A DNA stretch of 32,372 nt from Patescibacteria group bacterium (GCA_943356485.1 CALRFD010000001.1:105344-137715); one strand, 5' to 3'. Shown: positions 14,245 through 21,365, counted from the first letter of the stretch. The notes: generated by a model from the sequence alone, not told the origin. Made by a program: numbers and translations.

Positions 14245-16266
14245 ATGGCTCAATTTAAGCTGGCAAAATTTTTAAGTGAGGCACTGTCATGGAAGGCTAG
14301 ATTTCCAAAATCAGAATCCTATGGATCCCTGCACTATAAATCCTTTATCTATCCCTGGGCTAGAAGGATCTTTGTAAGCTATAGTCGGCTTTATCCTGAT
14401 GACAATGATTTCACCCAAAAAATTGTCAAAGACTTAACGAATAAAGAGTCCCAATTACTAAGAACTATCAACCCTGAGGTTATAACTTCAGAGCAGGTAA
14501 CTGCAAATGCACAGTTCGAGGCACAAGCACAAGCGCAACAAATTAATCCACAGCCAGCAACCGTTAGCTCTCCAGCGCAAAATAGTTCGGGAGGATTACA
14601 CTCTGCTTTTAATCCAACTACAGCAACCCCGGAAAGGAGTGAAGCTCCAATAGCTTCCAACCCTGAAGCAACTTTGCCAACACCTACTAAACGCTCATTC
14701 CGTTTTCCAAAAATCCCTCCTGGCTTTCTCAATTCTGCAAAGAATATGGCTTCTGCAGGCGGCAGGTTTTTCTACAAAAATATCGGCAGCAGGATTACTT
14801 TAAATACGGCAATCACCGGTTTTACCACAATTCTGGGAGGGATTGTAGGAAGAGGATTAGGAGGCAATATCGGGATGGCTGCAGGAGGATTAGGCGGAGG
14901 GCTGCTGCCTTCATTTGTCAGATCCGGTGGCGCCGGATCACTACTTTCCAGAAGCGGAAACGGAATTATTAATTTTGGCGCCAGGTTATCAAACCCAACT
15001 TCCAGATTAACTTCAAGGCTCTCTACTCCATCAGTTGTCTCACCTGGGAAAAGAATCGTCATAGGACTTTTACTAGGCTTGATCGCTTTGATGTTTGGAT
15101 TAAGTATATTCGGAGCCCTTTTCTCCGGTAAAAAAGACTCTCCTTCAACTGCTGAGGCCGGAGCTATTGGCAGCGGCTGTCCGGATACCTCAACCAATAT
15201 TGCCTCCTGCCGTTATCTAAAACCCTCAATTGATCTTTTTAACAACAGTATTTCCCAGTCAGATGTAACATCATATATTAATAAATATAGTCAGGTATTT
15301 ATTAACTCAGGCAAAGGCAACTTAGCAGAATTTATAAAACGGGTTAACTACATTGTCAGCAATGCCCAAACTGCAGGCCTTAATCCGGCTATCTTCTTAG
15401 CCTATTGGAAATCAGAATCCAACTTCTCCACCATCGGCTCAAGAGATATGGGTTGTGTGGGGGATAATTTTTATGAACAGGTGGACTGTGCCTTAGGCAT
15501 AAATAAATTCAGTGACCCGGCTAAAAATCCAATTGCTAATTGCGCCAGAAGCCGGGATGCAAACAGTACTAGCTGTACAACTTTAAAAAGCATCAGAAAA
15601 ACCTTTGACCAAAGCCATCCTGTGGCATATCCTATCTCTACATTGGATGACTTTGCTGAAAGCTACGGCCCATACGGCGATCTAAGTGCAGGCTCTCCTA
15701 CCAACTGCTCGCATACTTACAACACCTTAATTGATGTTTCAAAGGAACTAAACTCCTGCAGAAATAACTCTGCGGGTCTTGCTTCCAGCCAAAGTAATAT
15801 TACTGCTAACGCAGCCAAGATAACCGGTCTTTTGTCTAAGGGCAGCGACCGCTTCTTTAATGTCAAATCTGATGAGCCGGGTGTATACTATTGGTGTACT
15901 TATCTAATTGTAGATAGCTACAGTCGAGCCGGACTAAGCGGACTGAGCAGACCTTCCTATGGAGCAGTGTTATCCATGAAAAACTTTTTTGCCAATACCA
16001 GCGGATATAAGCTGCTCCCTGCCAACACTCCGGTTGGCCAACTGCGATCAGGTGACACTATCTTCTTTGAAGGAAGCGGCGACCAACATGTCAGCTTAAT
16101 TAATAGTGTAGATCTAGACCAGCAGGGTAATGGAGTAATCAAGACTTATGAATCTAATAATGTAGTAATTGAGGACTCGGTGTTTGTCAAAGGTTTCAAA
16201 GCTATCAGTGCTCAAACAACTGCTAACAAGTACTCGATCACAGGTTTTGGCCAGTCAACACTATGA
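14245..16266 (+). CDS. Membrane-anchored two-domain cell-wall hydrolase (CwlT-like)
   Basis: This 673-residue protein has four parts. Residues 1 to about 160 are cytoplasmic, with a Gln/Ala/Pro/Thr-rich linker. A Gly-rich zipper region (about 180-250) precedes a strong membrane helix (about 270-293). Outside, a lysozyme-like domain has W-K-S-E-S-N-F-S near residue 387, where the Glu is the likely catalytic acid. The last 140 residues look like a CHAP or NlpC/P60-type peptidase, with Y-Y-W-C-T-Y near residue 550 (Cys) and G-D-Q-H-V-S-L-I near residue 614 (His). The lysozyme-plus-peptidase order matches CwlT/VirB1-type hydrolases, which open peptidoglycan for type IV secretion. The N-terminal extension and zipper are unusual and might replace a polytopic VirB6 part. 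The next gene overlaps by four bases. Confidence 0.82.
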   Translation: MAQFKLAKFLSEALSWKARFPKSESYGSLHYKSFIYPWARRIFVSYSRLYPDDNDFTQKIVKDLTNKESQLLRTINPEVITSEQVTANAQFEAQAQAQQINPQPATVSSPAQNSSGGLHSAFNPTTATPERSEAPIASNPEATLPTPTKRSFRFPKIPPGFLNSAKNMASAGGRFFYKNIGSRITLNTAITGFTTILGGIVGRGLGGNIGMAAGGLGGGLLPSFVRSGGAGSLLSRSGNGIINFGARLSNPTSRLTSRLSTPSVVSPGKRIVIGLLLGLIALMFGLSIFGALFSGKKDSPSTAEAGAIGSGCPDTSTNIASCRYLKPSIDLFNNSISQSDVTSYINKYSQVFINSGKGNLAEFIKRVNYIVSNAQTAGLNPAIFLAYWKSESNFSTIGSRDMGCVGDNFYEQVDCALGINKFSDPAKNPIANCARSRDANSTSCTTLKSIRKTFDQSHPVAYPISTLDDFAESYGPYGDLSAGSPTNCSHTYNTLIDVSKELNSCRNNSAGLASSQSNITANAAKITGLLSKGSDRFFNVKSDEPGVYYWCTYLIVDSYSRAGLSGLSRPSYGAVLSMKNFFANTSGYKLLPANTPVGQLRSGDTIFFEGSGDQHVSLINSVDLDQQGNGVIKTYESNNVVIEDSVFVKGFKAISAQTTANKYSITGFGQSTL

Positions 16267-16727
16267 AAATATCTAAAAAAATTATCTTAATCTCTGTCCT
16301 GTTATTTTTGATCCTATTATTTGGAGTTTATTCGCTTATTCAAAGATCTAAACCCAAGAAGTCTCTTGAACCTATCCCCTTCTTCTCACCTGGCCCAACT
16401 TCTTCCACCTTTTCCCCTGATGCTACCAGCGCACCTGTGCCAAAAGAGATGGAACAGGAAAAAAAGGCGCAGGAAAGCTATGCTAAAGACAGACAGGAAT
16501 TTTTGTCTGCCAAACCCTGGATTTTGAAACTGCCTCTAAAAAGCGGTGATTATTTTATCAGTTACGACCCGGAAAATGATACACTGCTTATAACGCTTTA
16601 TTATTCGTCCGAACAAGCAAAAAGCCAACAGACAGAGCAGGCAAAGGCTAATGCTTTAGCTGCTATCAAAAGCGCTGGAATAGATAGTAACCAAAAGATG
16701 GAGTTTAGTGAAATATTATTTAAATAA
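16263..16727 (+). CDS. Small membrane-anchored protein of the secretion operon
   Basis: This 154-residue protein is of unknown family. A single N-terminal membrane helix (about 6-26) is followed by a Pro/Ser-rich spacer and a charged helix (about 60-80). A small C-terminal domain contains Y-F-I-S-Y-D-P-E-N-D-T-L-L-I-T-L, a beta-strand pair, and a helix near the end. It overlaps the hydrolase gene by four bases (ATGA) and the next gene by one base, so translation is probably coupled. A bitopic accessory of the secretion machine, comparable in topology to VirB8 or TcpC-like proteins, is possible, but I see no specific motif. Confidence 0.78.
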   Translation: MKISKKIILISVLLFLILLFGVYSLIQRSKPKKSLEPIPFFSPGPTSSTFSPDATSAPVPKEMEQEKKAQESYAKDRQEFLSAKPWILKLPLKSGDYFISYDPENDTLLITLYYSSEQAKSQQTEQAKANALAAIKSAGIDSNQKMEFSEILFK

Positions 16728-17176
16728 TGAAAAATAGTAAGTTAATCCTGGTAATTATTCTATTAATACTTTTAACTGCAGGCATTATTTACTTTATAAA
16801 AACACAGGGCACTAAGTCTCAGCCGGCAGTTTCCCAGGATTCACCCAGCACGCAAACAGAATCTGCTCAAATATTATCAACCAAACCTGACCCGCTAGAA
16901 AATTCTATCATCGCTGCCAGCGACCCTGTAGAAATTACATTTAACAAGCCGCTACAAAATATTGGTGAGCTTAAAATAAGGATTGAACCTAAGGTGGAGT
17001 TTAAGATTGAACTATCATCTGATAGAAAAACAGGCAAGATTATTCCCCTGAAACCATTGGAGCTAGGTATTACCTATACATTATTTATTGGGCCTGAGAC
17101 TAAATTTGACGGCATGGGAAATTGGGGCATGGAGAAGATTTATCATTTTAAAACAGTCAAATACACAGGGGTGTAA
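16727..17176 (+). CDS. Membrane-anchored Ig-like domain protein
   Basis: This 149-residue protein has one N-terminal membrane helix (about 5-23), a Ser/Gln/Thr-rich spacer and a C-terminal Ig-like beta-sandwich of the bacterial Big_5/SbsA type. The support is D-P-V-E-I-T-F-N-K-P-L, then L-x-L-G-I-T-Y-T-L-F-I-G and a terminal Y-H-F-K-T strand. These domains are common in surface proteins and mediate packing or adhesion. It is the last gene of the secretion-like operon, with a one-base overlap with the gene before. An extracytoplasmic structural role is likely. Immediately after its stop begins a 14-base word repeat that leads into a four-helix-bundle gene. Confidence 0.8.
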   Translation: MKNSKLILVIILLILLTAGIIYFIKTQGTKSQPAVSQDSPSTQTESAQILSTKPDPLENSIIAASDPVEITFNKPLQNIGELKIRIEPKVEFKIELSSDRKTGKIIPLKPLELGITYTLFIGPETKFDGMGNWGMEKIYHFKTVKYTGV

Positions 17177-17691
17177 TAACCAAGATACAATAACCAAGAG
17201 ACAAATAAATATTAATGGCCAATAATCAAACAACTCAGAAATTTGATCTTGAAGATAGAACTCTCGAATTTGCCAAAAAAGTTATCGATTTATTAAAACA
17301 GCTTCCCCGAAATAGTATTAATTTAGAAATGGTTAGTCAGGGAGTCAGATCTGTAGGTTCAATTGGTGCAAACTATAGAGAGGCAAATGATGCATTAGGA
17401 AAAAAGGATTTTTATATGCGTATGAAAATATCTAGGAAAGAGGCTAAAGAATCAAAGTATTGGCTAGAACTCATCCTTCATAATAATCCAGACTTAAAAG
17501 CTCAAATAAAACCCTTAACAGATGAAGTTATTGAACTTATAAAAATATTTTCAGCGATCCTGAATAAAGCAGCACAAAATAGAATTTAAGCTATGAGTAT
17601 CTACCAGGGTATCTAAGTCTTTCTTCTCTTTCTTGAATCCGTTTAGCGTGATTGATTGTTTGGAATACTTGTATCTTATTATTTGGTTATT
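17175..17691 (+). mobile_element. Second IVS-like element with inverted word arms
   Basis: The second four-helix-bundle gene is enclosed by inverted words. On the left, AATAACCAAGATAC and AATAACCAAGAGAC form a 14-base tandem (17175-17202). On the right, TTGTATCT (17669-17676) and TTGGTTATT (17683-17691) are the inverse of AGATACAA (17183-17190) and AATAACCAA (17175-17183), in the correct mirrored order, with seven extra bases between them. The left arm overlaps the stop codon of the Ig-like gene and the right arm touches the dnaN stop codon. The words differ entirely from those of the element at 3744, but the layout is the same. Confidence 0.55.
17215..17589 (+). CDS. Four-helix-bundle protein (intervening-sequence protein family)
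   Basis: This 124-residue protein belongs to the same family as the product of 3796-4185. The key segment is S-V-G-S-I-G-A-N-Y-R-E-A (about residues 45-56), followed by F-Y-M-R-M-K-I-S-R-K-E-A-K-E-S-K-Y-W-L-E-L, a strong family signature. Length is typical. The two copies are clearly different subtypes and not a recent duplication. The gene stands between the secretion operon and dnaN, convergent with dnaN, and within inverted word arms. No promoter was recognised; it could be read from the operon upstream. Molecular function is not established for the family. Confidence 0.9.
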   Translation: MANNQTTQKFDLEDRTLEFAKKVIDLLKQLPRNSINLEMVSQGVRSVGSIGANYREANDALGKKDFYMRMKISRKEAKESKYWLELILHNNPDLKAQIKPLTDEVIELIKIFSAILNKAAQNRI

Positions 17692-18790
17692 AACTCAGTC
17701 TTACTGGCATGACAATAAATTCCAAACCCTCTTCTCCTATTGGCTTAACTAAAGTTGCAGATAAGGCTCCTGATAACTCAACAGCTACCTGAGTAGTAGG
17801 TATGTTGGATATTGCATCTAATAGAAATTTAGTATTGAAGGCAATCTTAAGCTCCTCCCCTTCTATATTTGCTTCAATAATATTCTCCTGACTACCCAAC
17901 TCTCTTGCCGAAGACTGTAAAGACAACCCTTCTTTTTTCGTGGTCAAAATTACGATGTTAGCCTCTGATTTTGAAAATACTGCCGCCAATTTTATAGCCT
18001 TAATAAACTGATCCTTTTCTATCTCTATCTTACCAATTATTTTAGCCGGTATGATCTTCTCCCAAGCAGGAAACTGTCCTTCTATAAGCCTGGATGAAAC
18101 GATAGTCTGACCCAAAGTAAAAACTATCTGGTTTTGATCCAAGGAAGATGCAACAGTAACCATTTCTATTTCTTCTTCGCCAATAATGCGCAAGATCTCT
18201 TCAAAAGTCCTTCTGGGAATTAGACTCTTAAATTGGACTGTTTTATCTTTCAGTATCAGTTGTCTGTGAGCCAACCTAAACCCATCTGTTGCTACAAAAT
18301 CCAGCTTACCATTCATCGCATCTGTCAACACGCCTGTTAGTACCGGCCTGCCTTCATCAATAGCTGAGGCAAACAGAATTTGAGAAGCTGTTAAAATTTC
18401 TGCTTTCGAAAAGCTAACTCCGCTTTCTTTAGAAAGAGGAATCGCTGGAAATTCTGCGGCAGATATCCCGTTAATGGTGGCTTTAAACTTTTTGCAGATT
18501 ATGGTTAAATTATCCCCTTCTGATTCAAAAGATAGCTCGGTTTGACCTAATCCTGAAACAATTTCAACCAAAGCCTTTGCCGGAACAGTAACCGCTCCTT
18601 CTACATCAATTTCTACTGCAATATTTTTTATTACTCCTATTTCTAAATTAGTAGCAGCGATTTTTAAACTTTTACCTTCTGCTGATAGTAAAATATTATC
18701 CAAAACAGGCAAGGTGGAGTGAACACCCACAGACCTGGCAACCGCTACTAAGTTTGGTAAGATGTCTTGTTGTAAAATGGTGAGTTTCAT
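17690..18790 (-). CDS. dnaN: DNA polymerase III beta subunit (sliding clamp)
   Basis: This 366-residue protein is the sliding clamp that holds DNA polymerase III on DNA. It begins M-K-L-T-I-L-Q-Q-D-I-L and ends I-V-M-P-V-R-L, both typical of DnaN. The segment T-D-G-F-R-L-A-H (about residues 165-172) and the preceding R-P-V-L-T-G are well-conserved clamp motifs. The length fits the usual three-domain protein. It lies downstream of dnaA and the resolvase-like gene on the same strand, the common origin-proximal order with one gene inserted. A 9-base tandem word array (18792-18827) fills the gap upstream of its start codon and could affect expression. Confidence 0.97.
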   Translation of the reverse strand: MKLTILQQDILPNLVAVARSVGVHSTLPVLDNILLSAEGKSLKIAATNLEIGVIKNIAVEIDVEGAVTVPAKALVEIVSGLGQTELSFESEGDNLTIICKKFKATINGISAAEFPAIPLSKESGVSFSKAEILTASQILFASAIDEGRPVLTGVLTDAMNGKLDFVATDGFRLAHRQLILKDKTVQFKSLIPRRTFEEILRIIGEEEIEMVTVASSLDQNQIVFTLGQTIVSSRLIEGQFPAWEKIIPAKIIGKIEIEKDQFIKAIKLAAVFSKSEANIVILTTKKEGLSLQSSARELGSQENIIEANIEGEELKIAFNTKFLLDAISNIPTTQVAVELSGALSATLVKPIGEEGLEFIVMPVRLS

Positions 18791-18791
18791 A

Positions 18792-18827
18792 GTTACTTAA
18801 GTTGCTTAGGTAGCTTAAGCTTCTTAA
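18792..18827. repeat. Nine-base tandem word array upstream of dnaN
   Basis: Four consecutive 9-base units, GTTACTTAA, GTTGCTTAG, GTAGCTTAA and GCTTCTTAA, fill the gap between dnaN and the resolvase-like gene. CTTA recurs at 18796, 18805, 18814 and 18823, exactly nine bases apart. The words contain CTTAAG and AAGCTT palindromes. It resembles the word arrays around the four-helix-bundle genes but has no paired inverted arm here. Confidence 0.6.
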
Positions 18828-18829
18828 CT

Positions 18830-19285
18830 TTAGTTTTCCTTTCTGGCAGTCACAAATTTTTGAATATCCTCATCTGTCACCTTAATTAATCTAAAGTTAA
18901 TACGACCATTGGCAATTAGGTTTTTAATGTGTTTTTCCTCTTCTGTCAAGATGTAGCTTAAGCCAGACTTTACCTCAATAAAATCTATCCTCTCATTATT
19001 CTTAATACCAATGAAATCTATCGGCTGTCCTAAAGGAATAATCCGGTCATAATCATATCTTAACTCTGCATAGGTCAAAAGCTCTGCCATTCTGCCTTTT
19101 TGAGGGTTTATAGAGCCCTGCAACACCTGTAGTACCTTAGATGGCAAATCCTGTACGCCTTTATACAGATCAATGATATCTGTAGGTAAATCAGAAGATT
19201 TTCTGTTTTGAAGCCGTCCGATTAAATAAGCTATTATTAAAAGAAGTGTAAATATTCCAACTACTGTCCAGTTAATGTTATCCAC
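18830..19285 (-). CDS. Membrane-tethered Holliday-junction-resolvase-like protein
   Basis: This 151-residue protein has an N-terminal membrane helix (about residues 8-23) followed by an endonuclease-like domain resembling the Holliday-junction-resolvase-related family PF10107. The likely nuclease residues are Glu in G-R-M-A-E-L (about 68), Asp in Q-P-I-D-F-I-G-I (about 89) and the E-V-K of F-I-E-V-K-S-G (about 101-103), the PD-(D/E)xK pattern. The GTG at 19285 is the only sensible start and places the membrane helix at the N-terminus. Its start region contains a DnaA-box-like TTATCCACT. Lying between dnaA and dnaN, it may act in origin-proximal DNA processing at the membrane; this is inference. 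Confidence 0.82.
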   Translation of the reverse strand: MDNINWTVVGIFTLLLIIAYLIGRLQNRKSSDLPTDIIDLYKGVQDLPSKVLQVLQGSINPQKGRMAELLTYAELRYDYDRIIPLGQPIDFIGIKNNERIDFIEVKSGLSYILTEEEKHIKNLIANGRINFRLIKVTDEDIQKFVTARKEN

Positions 19286-19456
19286 TATTAAGCAGATTAT
19301 ACTACACCTTATCTATAACATTAGTAGTGGATATTAGGCCATGTGGATATGTTGAAAAGATAAAATTACCCGCCTAATATTCGTCTTAATTTCGTGTGCG
19401 TGAGTTGTTAATTTTAGGTGGATAAGTTGTGGACAAGAAAGTTTTTCGGTGGATAA
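19278..19456. other. oriC candidate: DnaA-box cluster between dnaA and the resolvase-like gene
   Basis: Against the consensus TTATCCACA/TGTGGATAA, this stretch has TTATCCACT (19278, 8/9), TTATCTATA (19309, 7/9), AGTGGATAT (19326, 7/9), TGTGGATAT (19342, 8/9), GGTGGATAA (19417, 8/9), TGTGGACAA (19428, 8/9) and GGTGGATAA (19448, 8/9). An AT-rich part without boxes (about 19351-19400) could be the unwinding element. Five boxes at 8/9 within 180 bases next to dnaA make this the best origin candidate in the window. Confidence 0.7.
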
Positions 19457-19463
19457 GTCTTAG

Positions 19464-20780
19464 CTAAACTGATATCCTGTTCCTGATTTCAACCAGCATT
19501 TTTTGAATCTCACTATCACTCAGCGACAAAGCTTTTATTTTATCCCTGCCATGCATAACCGTAGTGTGATCCCGCTTCCCTAGGAGTTGTCCGATTTTTT
19601 CTACAGTTAGATTCAGGTGTTCACTTAAAATAAACATGGTGATATGTCTGGGTAAAACCAGCTCCTTTTGTCTTTTTGCCCCGATTAAATCTTTTTGACT
19701 TAAGTTAAAGTATTCGCAGACTATATTCAAAACAGTTCTCGGGTCTACTTTTAAGTTCCGGCTGGTAGGAACCTTAAGATGCAGATTAATATTCTCGGTG
19801 GTAGGAGGTAAGTTATGAGCTTTTAGCAGTTGCAAAATTCCTACCAGCTTACCTTCCAGCTCCCGGATGTTAGTATTAAAAGAGGAGGAGAGTGTTTGCA
19901 ATGCTTCTTCCGGTAAGATAACTTTTTGTTCTAAACATTTAGCCCGCAGGATAGCCACCCTGGTGTCAAAATCAGGAGGCTGAATATCAAGCATTAATCC
20001 TCCGGCAAAACGTGATTTTAACCTGTCTTCAATCTTGGCTATTTCATGAGGAGAGCGGTCTGAAGTTAAAACTATCTGGGAATTTTTACCAATTAGCTCA
20101 TTAAAAGTATGGAAAAACTCTTCCTGTGTACCCTCCCTGCCGGAGAAAAATTGAATATCATCGATTAAAAGAGCATCCGGTGAGCGGTATTTGTTTCTTA
20201 AATCCCCCATCTTATGAGTTTGTATGGCCGCTACATAATCATTCATAAATCTTTCGGAAGGAGAATAAATAATTTTAGCGTGTGGTTTTTTTATTAAAAT
20301 TGCATTGCCAATACCTAACATTAAATGTGTTTTTCCAACGCCTGTTCCTCCATAGATAAACAAAGGGTTGTATGAAGTGCCGGGATTTTGGGCAACTGCC
20401 TGTGCAGCGGCGAAAGCAACGTTATTGGTAGGTCCAACCACAAAGTTTTCCAAAGTAAATTTTGGATTAAGCTGTGGGGCTTGAGCTTGAGGAGCCTGAA
20501 AAAAATCTTCCTCAGAATCCTTAGAGCTTTGCTCAGCCTCTTTAACCACAAACTCTACCAGAAGCTTTCGACCCAGCAGTTTCTCAAAGGTATTTTCTAT
20601 AAGGGATTTATATTTTTGCTCTAAATTTTCTTTTATAAAGGCTGAAGGGGTACTTAAGGTAAGAGTAGTTTCGCCCACAGATTTTAGGAGGGTTTTTATA
20701 AAATAGGCCTTAAAGTTGTTTGTTCCAACTTCAGGTTTAATAATTTCTAAAAATTTATGCCAGAGCCTTAAGTTATCCAT
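19464..20780 (-). CDS. dnaA: Chromosomal replication initiator DnaA
   Basis: This 438-residue protein binds DnaA boxes and opens the replication origin. Domain I (about 1-80) starts L-W-H-K-F-L-E-I-I-K-P. A Gln/Ala/Pro-rich domain II follows. The AAA+ domain has N-P-L-F-I-Y-G-G-T-G-V-G-K-T-H-L (Walker A, about 137-152) and L-L-I-D-D-I-Q-F (Walker B, about 205-212). The C-terminal helix-turn-helix domain holds the DnaA signature G-K-R-D-H-T-T-V-M-H-G. Length is near the usual 440-460. DnaA boxes lie on both sides: one perfect and two weaker ones upstream, and a denser cluster downstream. The upstream boxes suggest autoregulation. Confidence 0.98.
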   Translation of the reverse strand: MDNLRLWHKFLEIIKPEVGTNNFKAYFIKTLLKSVGETTLTLSTPSAFIKENLEQKYKSLIENTFEKLLGRKLLVEFVVKEAEQSSKDSEEDFFQAPQAQAPQLNPKFTLENFVVGPTNNVAFAAAQAVAQNPGTSYNPLFIYGGTGVGKTHLMLGIGNAILIKKPHAKIIYSPSERFMNDYVAAIQTHKMGDLRNKYRSPDALLIDDIQFFSGREGTQEEFFHTFNELIGKNSQIVLTSDRSPHEIAKIEDRLKSRFAGGLMLDIQPPDFDTRVAILRAKCLEQKVILPEEALQTLSSSFNTNIRELEGKLVGILQLLKAHNLPPTTENINLHLKVPTSRNLKVDPRTVLNIVCEYFNLSQKDLIGAKRQKELVLPRHITMFILSEHLNLTVEKIGQLLGKRDHTTVMHGRDKIKALSLSDSEIQKMLVEIRNRISV

Positions 20781-20864
20781 ACTTCGTTGTTTAACTCCTC
20801 AGTACAAGTTCAGCAAAATGTGGACAGAAGTTTACCCTGAGCGTAGCGAAGGGAGTTATCCACA
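20773..20864. promoter_or_regulatory. DnaA boxes upstream of dnaA
   Basis: Three boxes are seen: TTATCCATA (20773-20781, 8/9, overlapping the start codon), TGTGGACAG (20819-20827, 7/9) and a perfect TTATCCACA (20856-20864). A possible dnaA promoter on the minus strand has TTGATA (20916-20921) and TATATT (20891-20896), with a long 19-bp spacer, giving a leader of about 105 nt that spans the boxes. This fits autoregulation of dnaA or a second part of a bipartite origin. Confidence 0.55.
20835..20853. repeat. GCG-type hairpin repeat, copy 2
   Basis: CCCTGAGCGTAGCGAAGGG lies between two DnaA boxes in the dnaA leader. The stem CCCT/AGGG encloses GAGCGTAGCGA. It is the same pattern as at 3649-3668 (stem CACT/AGTG) and in valS at 32078 (stem TTCT/AGAA). 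Sequences of this type are familiar as short dispersed palindromic repeats in many bacterial genomes. Confidence 0.55.
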
Positions 20865-20937
20865 ATTTAATCCAGAAGTGGAAAACTAACAATATAGGGA
20901 AACTAGTAAGAAGTGTATCAAGTTTCCCGCATTAATA

Positions 20938-20946
20938 TGGTATATT
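20938..20946 (+). promoter_or_regulatory. Extended -10 promoter of the small membrane gene pair
   Basis: TGG directly followed by TATATT gives an extended -10 element. The ATG at 20955 is eight bases beyond, so the leader would be about one or two bases or none. No good -35 was seen, which extended -10 promoters do not always need. Confidence 0.45.
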
Positions 20947-20954
20947 CAAAATAG

Positions 20955-21164
20955 ATGATACTGGATTCAAAACTTGCTGGTATTCTTTCCAGTTTCTGTG
21001 CAGATATAGCTAAAGCGTATTTTGTGGCTACTTTTGTAACCCCTTCTTTAAGCGGAACTTCTACATGGTGGGAAATTCTGCTTATATTGACCAAAGGTCT
21101 AGTCTTTGTTATAGTTTTAATAGCACTTTCCTGGCAACTTGCTAAGTTAGAAGAAACTAAATGA
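20955..21164 (+). CDS. Small two-helix membrane protein
   Basis: This 69-residue protein has a first hydrophobic segment (about 5-31, including S-F-C-A-D-I-A-K-A-Y-F-V-A-T) and a second, stronger membrane helix (about 40-61). I do not recognise a family with certainty; the F-C-A-D-I-A-K-A-Y-F pattern is seen in short uncharacterised bacterial membrane proteins. It is divergent from dnaA and overlaps the following 43-residue ORF by four bases (ATGA), which indicates a translationally coupled pair. Confidence 0.65.
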   Translation: MILDSKLAGILSSFCADIAKAYFVATFVTPSLSGTSTWWEILLILTKGLVFVIVLIALSWQLAKLEETK

Positions 21165-21292
21165 ATCAAATTAATTGGTTGGAGGTTTTTAATTCATCTA
21201 TTACTTTTGGGTTACTGGCAGTTATAGCCATTACTCTTTTAATTATTGCTTCTAAAAAAGATATAAAATCTAAAACTCCAAAGAAACGCTAA
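21161..21292 (+). CDS. Tiny single-helix membrane protein
   Basis: A 43-residue ORF starts in the ATGA overlap with the preceding gene. It has a hydrophobic helix (about residues 11-28) and a strongly basic C-terminal tail ending K-T-P-K-K-R. The coupled start and the membrane topology with a positive-inside tail support a real gene. Function is unknown. It may form a complex with the 69-residue partner. Confidence 0.55.
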   Translation: MNQINWLEVFNSSITFGLLAVIAITLLIIASKKDIKSKTPKKR

Positions 21293-21365
21293 GAGCTATG
21301 CCCTTTCTTAACTTAGATGGTGTTGGGCGGGTTTTGCCAAATTCCGAACTCTTACAATTTTTAAG

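Noticed and set aside
18792..18827. Nine-base array as a CRISPR or a repeat-spacer structure
   Set aside because: The units are contiguous, short and degenerate, with no spacers and no cas genes in the window.
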